From Tidjanibacter sp. (lineage in GTDB: Bacteria; Bacteroidota; Bacteroidia; Bacteroidales; Rikenellaceae): a stretch of DNA of 64,000 nucleotides. The stretch covers positions 1 to 64,000 of the forward strand of contig JAGBFH010000021.1 of the NCBI GenBank assembly GCA_017936605.1, written 5' to 3'. A program made the position numbers and the translations under genes. Below are positions 41,698 to 50,416 of the stretch, in pieces (within the stretch, counting starts at the first letter, position 1; each line of letters starts with the position of its first letter). Under the pieces are notes generated by a model that saw only the letters and a program-made list of their open reading frames with translations, was not told the DNA's origin and made no database searches.

Positions 41698-43221
41698 TTA
41701 TGCGGACTCGCCAGCATCAGTGGATGCAGTACCACCTTTTACCCACTTACCACTATCAGCAAGGGGGTCGGTGATGTCTACTGTGGTTGCGGGGTCGTAA
41801 CCGTCGGGCACGCTAGCGAAGACAGCCTCACCGATGGCAAAGCCAACGCCCAGCCAGAATTCACCAAAGAGTTTTACCTCATAGTCAACCTTCTGTACAT
41901 CCTTGATGATGTTGGGAGCCTCGTTGAAGTTCACGGTCATAACAAGGTTTTCCTTGGGAGTGGTGAAGAGAATAGGCGAACCATGGAGCGCGGGGAGACC
42001 GACCAAAGTGAGGTTCGAGAAGTCAATCTGGCGAGTACCGAACTTGGGATCTGCGACACCAGAACCGGTAGCCCATTTTTTCTTGTAGCCACGCTCGTAG
42101 CGACGGAGAACACTCTGCGAGCAGAAGACATTCATCCTCTGCGCCTGATATACACCAGAGATGTTCGAGGCGAAGTCGTCGATGTAGTCAACAACAGCCT
42201 CGTCAGTCATATCTGCTGACAAGAGGTTCTTGGCATCAGGATAGAAGTTGATTTTGTAGTCGCCAGAGGTTTTATCCGACACAAGGATAGTCTCCAAGCC
42301 ATCCATCGAGTTCAGAGCGTTGGAGTTCTGAGGGTCGGTGGTATGGTCCACGAACTTGCCCTTGCCGACCATAAACATCTCAATATCGTTCAGAATCGAG
42401 GGGAAGAGGATGGTGTCTACGATATACTTCGTGATAGGCATCTCGTCGATAGTCTTGCGCTCATCGTAGAGGTGCATTAGCCAGCCGCCCAAAACCTCTG
42501 CGGGGATAATCGAGAAGTTTACTTTGTGATGGCGGTTCTTGATGGTGATAGGGGTAAACTTCGAGTTACCCTGCTTCGACCACGAAGGAACGAACTGCTT
42601 AACAACCGAAGTGATGTGTGCCTGAACCGCACGGTACTCAGTTACACAAAGCTTCTTTGTCATATACTTGCTCGACTCGAACGAGTTGTAGAGGCTACGG
42701 AGGATGGGGATGTTGTTACCCTGCGAGAGGTAGGCGCCAAACTCACTGTTCAGCTCTGCGATGTCCATAGTGGCATCGGCTGCCGAGAGCATTGAATGGT
42801 CTTCCATCGCAGCGAGAACAACGGCGTTGTGGCGAGCGGTTCGGTTCGCCTTAAACGCAGGGGCGGGCGCAGAGGTTACCTGAGTGGCACCGGGCATCGA
42901 CTCTGGGGACTTCTGCAATTTTTCGATGCGAGCCTCCAAAGTAGCTACTTTTTCCAAAGCATCAGTAGCAGTTTTCTTCAACTCGTCCCTATCGATGTCG
43001 ATAGCACCGAGGATGACCTCCAAGGCCTCCTTATCTACTTCTTTTTCGGGCTCCTCGGCGAGCGTACTCTGGTATGCTGCAAGAACCTCCTCTCCGAGAG
43101 TTTCACGAATCTTGGCGCACTGCTCCTCGGAGAGAGCGAGCTTGCCATCAGCACCAGCTGTGGGTGCTCCGAACACCTTACCAATGAACGAGGTAATGTG
43201 TTTCACTTGAACTTTTTTCAT
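41698..43221 (-). CDS. Major capsid protein with N-terminal scaffold-like region
   Basis: 507 residues from MKKVQVKHITSF at 43221. Residues about 1-125 include a coiled coil (DALEKVATLEARIEKLQKSP), like the delta/scaffold domain removed by the prohead protease. The remainder has HK97-like features: an extended arm, long spine helix and P-domain (GLPALHGSPILFTTPKENLV). It follows the protease gene by 4 bp, the usual order. Confidence 0.75.
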   Translation of the reverse strand: MKKVQVKHITSFIGKVFGAPTAGADGKLALSEEQCAKIRETLGEEVLAAYQSTLAEEPEKEVDKEALEVILGAIDIDRDELKKTATDALEKVATLEARIEKLQKSPESMPGATQVTSAPAPAFKANRTARHNAVVLAAMEDHSMLSAADATMDIAELNSEFGAYLSQGNNIPILRSLYNSFESSKYMTKKLCVTEYRAVQAHITSVVKQFVPSWSKQGNSKFTPITIKNRHHKVNFSIIPAEVLGGWLMHLYDERKTIDEMPITKYIVDTILFPSILNDIEMFMVGKGKFVDHTTDPQNSNALNSMDGLETILVSDKTSGDYKINFYPDAKNLLSADMTDEAVVDYIDDFASNISGVYQAQRMNVFCSQSVLRRYERGYKKKWATGSGVADPKFGTRQIDFSNLTLVGLPALHGSPILFTTPKENLVMTVNFNEAPNIIKDVQKVDYEVKLFGEFWLGVGFAIGEAVFASVPDGYDPATTVDITDPLADSGKWVKGGTASTDAGESA

Positions 43222-43225
43222 AACC

Positions 43226-44095
43226 TTACCTGTTAATCTGAGTGAATGTATAAGCGATTTTAATCGTTTCGTCGAGCGAGCAGATGGAGTCGATGAGGCC
43301 GACGGCCTTAGCCTCCTCTGCATAGAATGTCTTACCAGTCATCACGCCAGGACTATCAGTTTTGAGATTTGGGCGACCAGCCTTTATGTCAGTGTGAAAC
43401 TGTTTGACAATGGTGCTAAGTGTTGCCTGAATTGGTCCGTAGTCGCCATCAAGCATACTGCGATAGTCGGCATTTTTATCTGGCGACTCGACTGCATACA
43501 CCGTATGCACCTTACCACCATCTTGCTCAAAGATGCCTCGGTCATCCCAACACTCACACATTGCACCGATAGAGCCAACCCGCGATAGGGTGTTGTCGGC
43601 GAACACCTTGTCGCATTGCGAGGCGATCCAATAAGCAGCCGAAGCACAGCAGTCGCAATGGGCCAAAATGGGCTTCTTTTGCGCCTTGAAGTTTCGCAAG
43701 GCAGCTACGAGTACCGGAACAGCATTGACGGCACCGCCATTGGAGTCGATGTCGATAATGAGTGCAGCCACTCGTTTGTCGAGGGCTAATTCGTTGATAA
43801 TTGTTGCGAGCGGAGCGGTACCAGTCGTTGCCCACGAAGGGTATTTTGTGAGAGTGCCACCGAGGCGAATAAGAGCCACACAGCCTTGCTGAGGGGCTTT
43901 GCTGGATTTGGCCGCAAGGTGCTCGCTGTCAAGCGTGAGGTAGTTTGGGATAGGCTGTCGAATCGCCTCGATAGGTCCACCAGCACCAGACGAGAGACGA
44001 GCGATTGTTGGAAGGATGTGTTCTGCTCCGTCCAACAGCCACAAACCTTTGGCTACATCAAAGGCGAGCTGTACATTATTTGTCGAGTTCTCCAT
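43226..44095 (-). CDS. Prohead protease (ClpP/SppA S49-like)
   Basis: 289 residues. Core ALIIDIDSNGGAVNAVPVLVAAL (near 112-134) and the nucleophile-bearing CCASAAYWIASQCDKV (near 148-163), then a Lys-containing segment RVGSIGAM, are the S49/ClpP-fold signature. It matures the capsid by cutting the scaffold-like domain of the adjacent capsid protein. First gene behind late promoter P5. Confidence 0.85.
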   Translation of the reverse strand: MENSTNNVQLAFDVAKGLWLLDGAEHILPTIARLSSGAGGPIEAIRQPIPNYLTLDSEHLAAKSSKAPQQGCVALIRLGGTLTKYPSWATTGTAPLATIINELALDKRVAALIIDIDSNGGAVNAVPVLVAALRNFKAQKKPILAHCDCCASAAYWIASQCDKVFADNTLSRVGSIGAMCECWDDRGIFEQDGGKVHTVYAVESPDKNADYRSMLDGDYGPIQATLSTIVKQFHTDIKAGRPNLKTDSPGVMTGKTFYAEEAKAVGLIDSICSLDETIKIAYTFTQINR

Positions 44096-44105
44096 AACTT
44101 TTTCG

Positions 44106-44144
44106 CAAACTTACCTTGTGTGCGAGCACAAAAAAAGGACTCAC
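44106..44144 (-). promoter_or_regulatory. Phage late promoter P5 (head/packaging operon)
   Basis: Minus strand: GTGAGTCCTTT (plus 44134-44144; degenerate in its first four bases), exactly 20 bp, TAAGTTTG (plus 44106-44113), 10 bp before the start at 44095. The box forms the downstream arm of the preceding gene's terminator. Confidence 0.7.
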
Positions 44145-44178
44145 AAACCGCTAAAAATGCGGTATGTGAGTCCTTTAC
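44133..44178 (-). terminator. Terminator of the 44227-44550 gene
   Basis: AAAGGACTCACA/TGTGAGTCCTTT outer stem and ACCGC/GCGGT inner stem, then T7 on the minus strand. Confidence 0.8.
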
Positions 44179-44226
44179 TGCGGTTGGTGGCTCGCAAACT
44201 TAAAGCGCAAACAACTCCATCTGCTC

Positions 44227-44550
44227 CTATGGTGTAGAGTACTCAAGTTTTCCAACCACCCTGCCTTGATTAGAGAAGGAGAATCGAGCAGGGCGGTCAT
44301 AGCACCCTAATTCGATAGCGCGGTGTGGTTCAAAGAACAACTTGACCACAAGATTTCCTTGCAGTTCGGCCGTTCGATTGAGGGGGATGACCGCCGAAAA
44401 GGTGTAATTGGTAACTTCCCCCGCTTTAGTCATTGACGACTCAATGGTTAAAGAAGCAGTGCCAGGAACAAAGGGGAGCTCCTGAAAATCGTTGATGGTA
44501 GAGTTGCCATCCAATGTGCGGAATACCGCACGAGAAACAATTAAGCGCAT
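44227..44550 (-). CDS. Hypothetical early/middle phage protein
   Basis: 107 residues, beta-rich (ASLTIESSMTKAGEVTNYTF, LVVKLFFEPHRAIELG). It ends in its own terminator, before P5, so it is read with the early or middle genes. Function unknown. Confidence 0.6.
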   Translation of the reverse strand: MRLIVSRAVFRTLDGNSTINDFQELPFVPGTASLTIESSMTKAGEVTNYTFSAVIPLNRTAELQGNLVVKLFFEPHRAIELGCYDRPARFSFSNQGRVVGKLEYSTP

Positions 44551-44572
44551 TTTTGTACTATATTTAACGAAA

Positions 44573-45118
44573 TTAGTCCATTGTTTTTTCAGAGGGGAGA
44601 CCGTCGGTAGACACGCACTCGTCGATGTAGTAAGCTTTACGAAGCAGATACTTCTTTTTGCTTGCCTGTTCAGCCACCGCCAGACGATATTCTCGCTTCT
44701 TCAAAGTATCGAAGACATTGGGGTCAACGAGGCGACGGGAGACGATATAGTTCTCGATAATGTCGTTCGTCTTCATCTCGCACTGCTTGCCTCGGCGGAG
44801 GTACTGACGGAAATCATCTTCAAACTCAGCCTTCAAGACCTTGTTGAGATAATTGATAGCATCCTCTGTATAATAGAGGAAATGATTGTCGAGCACACGG
44901 AGCTCTCGACTATCAGGAAGAGAGAGGAGAATGATAACACCACTTTTGCCGGTAGATGGCGGTGGCATCGGCACAAGGGACCTCGACACATAGGCCACGA
45001 GCTGACGGCCGATATTGTGTTGCTGGGTCACCTTCATAGCGCCAGATGGGAGTTCCTCAAACAAATAGCGCAGGAACTCAACCATTAGCTTGTTTTTTAC
45101 CACAAATTTTATGTTCAT
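44573..45118 (-). CDS. Hypothetical protein, candidate late regulator
   Basis: 181 residues. The C-terminal half is helical and basic (FEDDFRQYLRRGKQCEMKTN, DIIENYIVSRRLVDPN, FDTLKKREYRLAVAEQ) and could hold a helix-turn-helix near 118-155. Located immediately before the structural genes, it is one candidate for the factor acting at the late boxes. That is inference from position and charge only. Confidence 0.45.
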   Translation of the reverse strand: MNIKFVVKNKLMVEFLRYLFEELPSGAMKVTQQHNIGRQLVAYVSRSLVPMPPPSTGKSGVIILLSLPDSRELRVLDNHFLYYTEDAINYLNKVLKAEFEDDFRQYLRRGKQCEMKTNDIIENYIVSRRLVDPNVFDTLKKREYRLAVAEQASKKKYLLRKAYYIDECVSTDGLPSEKTMD

Positions 45119-45413
45119 AGAAATAGTCGATTGGTTTTACATAACTCCACGGATAAGCATCAGGGTTGATTATAGCTTCGGGAATGAGCCTCACATTAGT
45201 ACCATTCAGCTCGATGAGCTGCACACCGTTGCGAGAGAGATACTCTCCTCCTTGTGCAAAGAGGTCAACAATGGCGATAAATCTATCCACATTGCAGGCG
45301 ATTTTACTAATTGGCACCCAATAGTAGGCTGGGTATTTGGCCAAGGTTGGAAGCAAATCACGGAGGTATCGCACCCACTCTTCGTTTGTAATATCTGCCA
45401 ATTTCAACTGCAT
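45078..45413 (-). CDS. Hypothetical phage protein
   Basis: 111 residues from MQLKLADITNEEW at 45413; a poly-Val leader upstream is not likely to be translated. It contains LRDLLPTLAKYPAYYWVPIS and CGKKQANG. Overlaps the next gene by 41 bp. A -7 box (TATATTTG, plus 45579-45586) lies 165 bp upstream. Confidence 0.6.
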   Translation of the reverse strand: MQLKLADITNEEWVRYLRDLLPTLAKYPAYYWVPISKIACNVDRFIAIVDLFAQGGEYLSRNGVQLIELNGTNVRLIPEAIINPDAYPWSYVKPIDYFYEHKICGKKQANG

Positions 45414-45424
45414 ATTCGATATTT

Positions 45425-45660
45425 TTTGAACTACAACAACTACAAACAACTACATCGCTATATTTCAAACACTTACCGTGTAGTTCAAAAATTACATTGT
45501 GTAGTTTTGTAGTTTTTGGCGGAGGTTTTCTCCGTTTTTGTAGTTTGGTGTAGTTTTGATTTTTCGGAAAACTACATACAAATATAGTCCGTTAATTATT
45601 GACTATCATTTTGTTATACTCTATTGTAGTTGTTGTAGTTGTTGTAGTTTGGTATTTTTC
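45425..45660. repeat. GTAGTT iteron-like cluster, putative phage origin
   Basis: About a dozen GTAGTT units in both orientations (for example near 45430, 45482, 45497, 45540, 45570 and 45624-45650, the last three as TTGTAGTTG tandem). AT-rich, between the structural-side and replication genes. Confidence 0.55.
45579..45586 (-). promoter_or_regulatory. -7 box in the iteron region
   Basis: TATATTTG on the minus strand; no late box 20 bp upstream. It may drive the genes at 45413, 45118 and 44550. Confidence 0.5.
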
Positions 45661-45667
45661 CGATTTT

Positions 45668-46003
45668 TCACAAAGCGCAGGGAGAATAACCGCAATTTGG
45701 GCAAATCCAACAGCCTTCGCTGGGGGTAAAGTCGTTGATAGGCGTGCGACAGATTGGACAAACTCCTTCAATAGCAGCCACACCGTTGTTCTCATTGACG
45801 CAGGCTATAACATCTGCGATGGTTACAAACTTTTCCATTTGTTCATCACTAATCTCACAGCGACACCTCTGTTCAACAGCCATAACAAATGCTATGGCAT
45901 CCAGACTGTCGAAGATGTCAGTCAGTTTTGTTTTGTAATCGATTTTCACGCCGAAGGTGGCATAATCGCCAGCCACTTCGATAATTGTGTTAGCGTTGGT
46001 CAT
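45668..46003 (-). CDS. Acyl carrier protein-like domain fused to a zinc ribbon
   Basis: 111 residues from MTNANTIIEVAG at 46003. Residues about 5-75 match an acyl carrier protein: TDIFDSLDAIAFVMAVEQ with Ser of DSL (about residue 33) as the phosphopantetheine site, then EISDEQMEKFVTIADVIACV. Residues about 83-107 are a zinc ribbon (CPICRTP and CPNCGYS). I know of ACP-like proteins in some phages but do not recognise this fusion. Substrate and partner unknown; no fatty-acid enzymes lie nearby. Confidence 0.7.
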   Translation of the reverse strand: MTNANTIIEVAGDYATFGVKIDYKTKLTDIFDSLDAIAFVMAVEQRCRCEISDEQMEKFVTIADVIACVNENNGVAAIEGVCPICRTPINDFTPSEGCWICPNCGYSPCAL

Positions 46004-46034
46004 AATTTGCTTCTTGTTAAGATTTTGTAGTTTG

Positions 46035-49000
46035 TTAGAATGGTTTATCACTCTCATCTATATCCGCCACCTCTCCCGTCGCAATGTCGATGTGTATATC
46101 GTATTTCTCGACACAGGCATCGTAGTCGAATACCAGAGCGGTTGTTACACGACTTTTCTGAGATTCCTTTTGAGTCGATAGGTAGCCAGTCGGGGACTCG
46201 ATTACTCGAAAGCGCTGACTCTTGGCTGTGCCAAGAAATTCTGGAATATTCATTAGATAGTGTTTGAGAGAGTCTTGTGGTAAGGTGTTGACTCCTGAAC
46301 TGCGCCCTTCTTTGGCATAGAGAGAGGCTACGCGCGAGAAGAGTAGGAATAAGTACCGTTTCTGCGGATTCATTTCTAACTTCTCTTTGTCGCCTAGTAT
46401 TGACACTGAACCACCACCTTGCTTTATAAAGAAATCCACCTTGTCAAACACTTGATTGGAGGCGACGAGGTTGTCAAGAGTTCGCCAGAAGATCTGCACC
46501 TCTGAGCCTCCATCCAGTTTGGAGTTCTGCGCTTGGGCATTGGCCACACATATCTTCATTACATCGTCATAGTTGAACGGAACATTGATGTAGGACTCTA
46601 TGCTCTTGAACGCTGCGAGGATGATACACCAGTTCTTCATTACACGGTCGTCGAGAAGCCCTGTGCGTTTTTGGAACTCAGAGATTACCAATTCCCACGA
46701 AGAGCGGAAGTGATAGATGAACTTATCTCGCCACCCAAGTAACTCTCCCGTGAGGTGTGTGAGACCTTTGCTATACACGCTCTTGAACTCTTCAAAGTTG
46801 GCGATTTCTTGCTCTGTGTGCTCATACTTATTGAATGAGAGGAACAGCATACGAGAGAATATGGCGTTGTCGATATTGGGCATCTCCTGTCCGGATAGGA
46901 TAATTCCGCAATCGACGGGAGTTTGCTCACGCTTCTTCTCGTCAATGTTCATCTTTGAGCGACCATATCCATCCCAGAGAGATTTGATAAACTCTCGTCG
47001 AGAACCGTCGATGGAGTTCTTATACTCGTCGAGGTGGATGACGGCATTGGACCTCTCGGCCACACTCTCAGCCATTGCTGGAACGGTCGAGTTCACGATG
47101 TTTTGAGTATTATTGTCGAAGAAGGCGGTGATTGCGTGGCCACACTCCGACTTACCTGTGCCTTTCTGTCCGAAGAGATTAAGGATGGGAAGTTTCGTGG
47201 CGTTGTTCACCACCACATCACGGAATAATGAGGCCACAAGAAAGCAGAATACTATCTTGGCATTGTCGCCAAATGAGCGTATGAAGAGACGCATAAATTC
47301 GTACAGCGAGATGTCGTTTGTTTTTCGGTACTGGAACATATCGCGCGACGAAAAGTTGAGCGAGTCGTTGTCAGACATCAGCGAACTTGCTCCGGGCAAG
47401 TAGTATTTATGCCCGTCAATGTCCACAATGCCATACTCGTCAAAGGGGATGAAGCGATTGTTGACAAGAGCTCCGTTCATCCACGCATAGAATCTATGCT
47501 TCTTCTGCCAGCCGAGCTGCTTAATCTCGTGGGCCAAAGGTGTGCCATCATACAGGTATTTTTTTACAATAGTAAGCTCGTTCTGCGAGGCCTCCCACAC
47601 GAAGTTACCAAGCGACTCTGTCTTGGTCTTGAACTCGGTGAATGAGGTGAGCTCATTTTGCCTGAACTTCACGATGGCCGCTTGGCCCTTGATGTTCACG
47701 ATTCGGTAAATACGCCAAGCGTTCTTTTCGTCCGGAACGTGGATGATTGGTTCGAGCACAAAGTTTGACCAGGGTCGATCCTTGGAGCGAGAGCCAATGC
47801 CGTAGTAGCAGTGATCCCGGATGTAGAAACCGTAATCTTCGAGGTCGAGCATTTCCTCGGCCGACTTCTTTTTGGTGGCTCTCTCTTTTGCATTTTTTGC
47901 AGCATAGAACTGTTCGTGCCACACCTTCGACATTTTGTAAGCTTTGGAAAACTCGTCGAGGTATGCGGTGGCGAGGTGCTCGTCACGGCAATCGGTGAGC
48001 AGCTTGCAGACATCAGTAATGATTTCGACCTTCTCGGATTGCGATGACACGCCCTTCATCCTGCGATTGCAGTACCAAGGGATATAGTCTTGCGTGTTGC
48101 GAGATAGGAGGTCGTTGAATGAGTTTGGATAACTGCCGAAGTGTTCGTCAGGGTCAATCTTCACCAATTCGCCAGCCTTCTTTATGGGTTCTCCTGCTTC
48201 ATCGAGTTTAGGGGGAAGGCTCATTATGCGAACATTGAGTCCTGCTGCGAGCCATCGGGGGGCATTTTTCACAATAGCTGCTTGCCCGGCCTTGTCGCTA
48301 TCACCAATGAGGATGACTGTGCGCGCGAGGTCTGCAATCAACTTTATCTGCTCGTCTGTCGTTGCTGTTCCCAGCGGGGCCACGGCGTTTGTTTGGCCTA
48401 TCTGGTGAAGGCGCACCACATCGGGATTACCCTCTACAACAATGGCAGTCTGCGTGTCTTTGATTGTTGCTCGTGCTTGGAATAATCCGAACAGTGTATT
48501 TGACTTCGAGAATAGAATCGAGTCAGTCGAGTTGATATATTTGGGAACCTCGTGTTTGGTGCCGATGTATCGACCTGAGAATCCCTGCACGATACCGCCT
48601 ACTTTGTATATTGGGAACACGAGCCTCTCTGTGTAGAAGTCATAATATGAACCATCCTCGTTGCGCCTTATCAAACCAGCTTTTGCGAGAATGTCAATGG
48701 AAAATCCGAGTTTCAGAAGGTGCTCGGACAACTTGTTTCTCCCCGGAGCATAGCCAACACCAAACTCCTTCAGGGTTGCTAAGTCCCAGTTGCGAGCTTT
48801 GATGTAGCGTTTGGCTCCCTCTGCTCCATCGAGCAGTCGGGCATAGAACTTCTGCGCCTCGGCGTTGGCCTTTGCGATAGTCTGTCGTTCGAACAGAGCT
48901 TCTCTCTCTTCGAGCGACATCTGCTCTTCCTCGTATTGAATGTGAAACTTTCTGGCGAGGTATTTCACCGCCTCGACAAAATCCATTCTTTTGAGCGACA

Positions 49001-49214
49001 TAATGAATTGGATGGATGTTCCACCTTCATTACAGCCGAAGCAATGGTATCTATTCTTTGCCTTCCAAATGTGCATCGAAGGGGTGTCTTCTTTGTGGAA
49101 TGGGCACGAAGCCCACAGTTTTCCACCTTTGCGAACAATCGAAACGCCCTCGCCCGCAATCACATCTTCGATGTCAATGTTTAGGATGTCAGCAATTACA
49201 CTTTCAGGAATCAT
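46035..49214 (-). CDS. Primase-helicase (CHC2 zinc finger, Toprim, ATPase)
   Basis: 1059 residues from ATG 49214, whose ATG overlaps the stop of the small ORF upstream. N-terminal CHC2 zinc finger C37-x2-H-x17-C-x2-C61, Toprim domain (AIVVEGNPDVVRLHQIG near 255-275 and VILIGDSDKAGQAA near 303-316) and a C-terminal ATPase with Walker A LFGQKGTGKSE (near 690) and Walker B VIHLDEYKN (near 735). It is expected to unwind and prime DNA for phage replication. Longer than typical DnaG because of the fused helicase. Confidence 0.88.
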   Translation of the reverse strand: MIPESVIADILNIDIEDVIAGEGVSIVRKGGKLWASCPFHKEDTPSMHIWKAKNRYHCFGCNEGGTSIQFIMSLKRMDFVEAVKYLARKFHIQYEEEQMSLEEREALFERQTIAKANAEAQKFYARLLDGAEGAKRYIKARNWDLATLKEFGVGYAPGRNKLSEHLLKLGFSIDILAKAGLIRRNEDGSYYDFYTERLVFPIYKVGGIVQGFSGRYIGTKHEVPKYINSTDSILFSKSNTLFGLFQARATIKDTQTAIVVEGNPDVVRLHQIGQTNAVAPLGTATTDEQIKLIADLARTVILIGDSDKAGQAAIVKNAPRWLAAGLNVRIMSLPPKLDEAGEPIKKAGELVKIDPDEHFGSYPNSFNDLLSRNTQDYIPWYCNRRMKGVSSQSEKVEIITDVCKLLTDCRDEHLATAYLDEFSKAYKMSKVWHEQFYAAKNAKERATKKKSAEEMLDLEDYGFYIRDHCYYGIGSRSKDRPWSNFVLEPIIHVPDEKNAWRIYRIVNIKGQAAIVKFRQNELTSFTEFKTKTESLGNFVWEASQNELTIVKKYLYDGTPLAHEIKQLGWQKKHRFYAWMNGALVNNRFIPFDEYGIVDIDGHKYYLPGASSLMSDNDSLNFSSRDMFQYRKTNDISLYEFMRLFIRSFGDNAKIVFCFLVASLFRDVVVNNATKLPILNLFGQKGTGKSECGHAITAFFDNNTQNIVNSTVPAMAESVAERSNAVIHLDEYKNSIDGSRREFIKSLWDGYGRSKMNIDEKKREQTPVDCGIILSGQEMPNIDNAIFSRMLFLSFNKYEHTEQEIANFEEFKSVYSKGLTHLTGELLGWRDKFIYHFRSSWELVISEFQKRTGLLDDRVMKNWCIILAAFKSIESYINVPFNYDDVMKICVANAQAQNSKLDGGSEVQIFWRTLDNLVASNQVFDKVDFFIKQGGGSVSILGDKEKLEMNPQKRYLFLLFSRVASLYAKEGRSSGVNTLPQDSLKHYLMNIPEFLGTAKSQRFRVIESPTGYLSTQKESQKSRVTTALVFDYDACVEKYDIHIDIATGEVADIDESDKPF

Positions 49215-49369
49215 TTTTGTACGGTCTTTAAGAAGTTGTCGATACACGCGACTATACGAGTCGAGTGAGCATCCTGCTTCTCTTGTAGCCCAGTGCGAAT
49301 GGTCGTGAGCTCCTCAATAGACATATCTACGAGGGATATACTGCCGAATAAATCTTGCTCTGCGTACAT
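49211..49369 (-). CDS. Small ORF coupled to the primase (52 residues)
   Basis: MYAEQDLFGSISLVDMSIEE, then LTTIRTGLQEKQDAHSTRIV and ACIDNFLKTVQK. Its TGA overlaps the primase ATG and its ATG nearly touches the stop of the previous gene, a typical translational-coupling chain. A helical protein of unknown function. Confidence 0.65.
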   Translation of the reverse strand: MYAEQDLFGSISLVDMSIEELTTIRTGLQEKQDAHSTRIVACIDNFLKTVQK

Positions 49370-49370
49370 A

Positions 49371-49580
49371 TTACCACGCTATTTGTCGGTTATACTCTCG
49401 TTTTATCGCTGTGGCGATGCGCTCTTGACGCATTGCGTTGGGTTTCCGAGCTCCGGTGCCATATTTGTCTACCGTACTGATGGAGCAGCAGGTTTCATTG
49501 GCAATGAGAAGTCGCACCTTGTTTTTTTCCGAGGTGTTCAGTTCACGCCAAAATGTGATAAATGTAATCTTCTTTGCCAT
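49371..49580 (-). CDS. Small HTH-like protein (69 residues)
   Basis: MAKKITFITFWRELNTSEKN, then VRLLIANETCCSISTVDKYG and TGARKPNAMRQERIATAIKR. The LLIANETCCSISTVDKYGTG segment resembles a helix-turn-helix as in small regulators. In the chain leading to the primase. Confidence 0.55.
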   Translation of the reverse strand: MAKKITFITFWRELNTSEKNKVRLLIANETCCSISTVDKYGTGARKPNAMRQERIATAIKREYNRQIAW

Positions 49581-49651
49581 ATTGATATTGTTTGGATTCT
49601 TGAAAAACGGTGGTGGGCCTCACGGCAGACCACCAACAACTATATGAAAAT

Positions 49652-49972
49652 TCAACACCTGTCCTGACCGAGGACATCTCGCATCAGTTCTGGGTAAGTT
49701 CTTTTGATTGGCTCAAATGCGAGCCATAGACTCTTATCTGTATTGTCTAGCCTTGCTGAAAAATATCCCTTTTGTAAATTGGTGTGGAGTGGTCTTGTAC
49801 GCTCGTATCTTGTATTGAGTTCCTCCACTAGCTGTTTGAAGTATTTGCCAAATTCCCAATACTCTTCGGAGGTGAATTCAGTGCCAATAAACAAGTGGCA
49901 ATAAGAAGAGAGAAGCTTTGTTTTGCCGTTTGGTGGCAGATTGGTATGCACCGTTGTTAGTAGGTATTTCAT
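49652..49972 (-). CDS. Hypothetical early phage protein (106 residues)
   Basis: Contains YLLTTVHTNLPPNGKTKLLS and SEEYWEFGKYFKQLVEELNT. Single domain, no recognised motif. In the early minus-strand series. Confidence 0.55.
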   Translation of the reverse strand: MKYLLTTVHTNLPPNGKTKLLSSYCHLFIGTEFTSEEYWEFGKYFKQLVEELNTRYERTRPLHTNLQKGYFSARLDNTDKSLWLAFEPIKRTYPELMRDVLGQDRC

Positions 49973-49998
49973 ATTGCTGAATTAGTTTGGTAAGTACT

Positions 49999-50295
49999 TT
50001 ATATAGGTTCAAAAGAGATAGTGAGTATCTCCTTTGTCCCGTTTATGTTGTAGATGCGTAGTTCGCTATAATCATCTGAATACTTCCTGCGAAGCACATC
50101 TCCTTTGGTCTTGGTATTTCGATTTAACACCAATTCGAGGTCCTCTATCATCGCATTGATAGCACTTAACGCCTCTGCCACTTGACTCCTCTCGATTGGG
50201 TCCGGCCAGAGCGTTCTCACTTGTGAGATAATCTCGCTCGTATATGAGGCGTGGTTTGCTGCAACCGCACGAACAATTTTAACTTTGTATTTCAT
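49999..50295 (-). CDS. Hypothetical early phage protein (98 residues)
   Basis: Basic N-terminus (MKYKVKIVRAVAANHASYTS) and central helix (AEALSAINAMIEDLELVLNR). It overlaps the upstream small ORF by 17 bp. Function unknown. Confidence 0.55.
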   Translation of the reverse strand: MKYKVKIVRAVAANHASYTSEIISQVRTLWPDPIERSQVAEALSAINAMIEDLELVLNRNTKTKGDVLRRKYSDDYSELRIYNINGTKEILTISFEPI

Positions 50296-50416
50296 CTTTA
50301 TTATGAAGCTTGTCCTCGATATTTTGAATTTTGTCTTTTATTTGCACAATTTGAAGTAGGATGCCCAATGTGCTTCCTAGGCATAGGCATAAGATTAAGC
50401 CGAATAAATCATTCAT
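50279..50416 (-). CDS. Small membrane protein (45 residues)
   Basis: MNDLFGLILCLCLGSTLGIL, then LQIVQIKDKIQNIEDKLHNK and DEIQS: one transmembrane helix and a short amphipathic tail. Its ATG overlaps the TGA of the DUF3846-like gene and its end overlaps the next start, which supports translation. Function unknown. Confidence 0.55.
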   Translation of the reverse strand: MNDLFGLILCLCLGSTLGILLQIVQIKDKIQNIEDKLHNKDEIQS

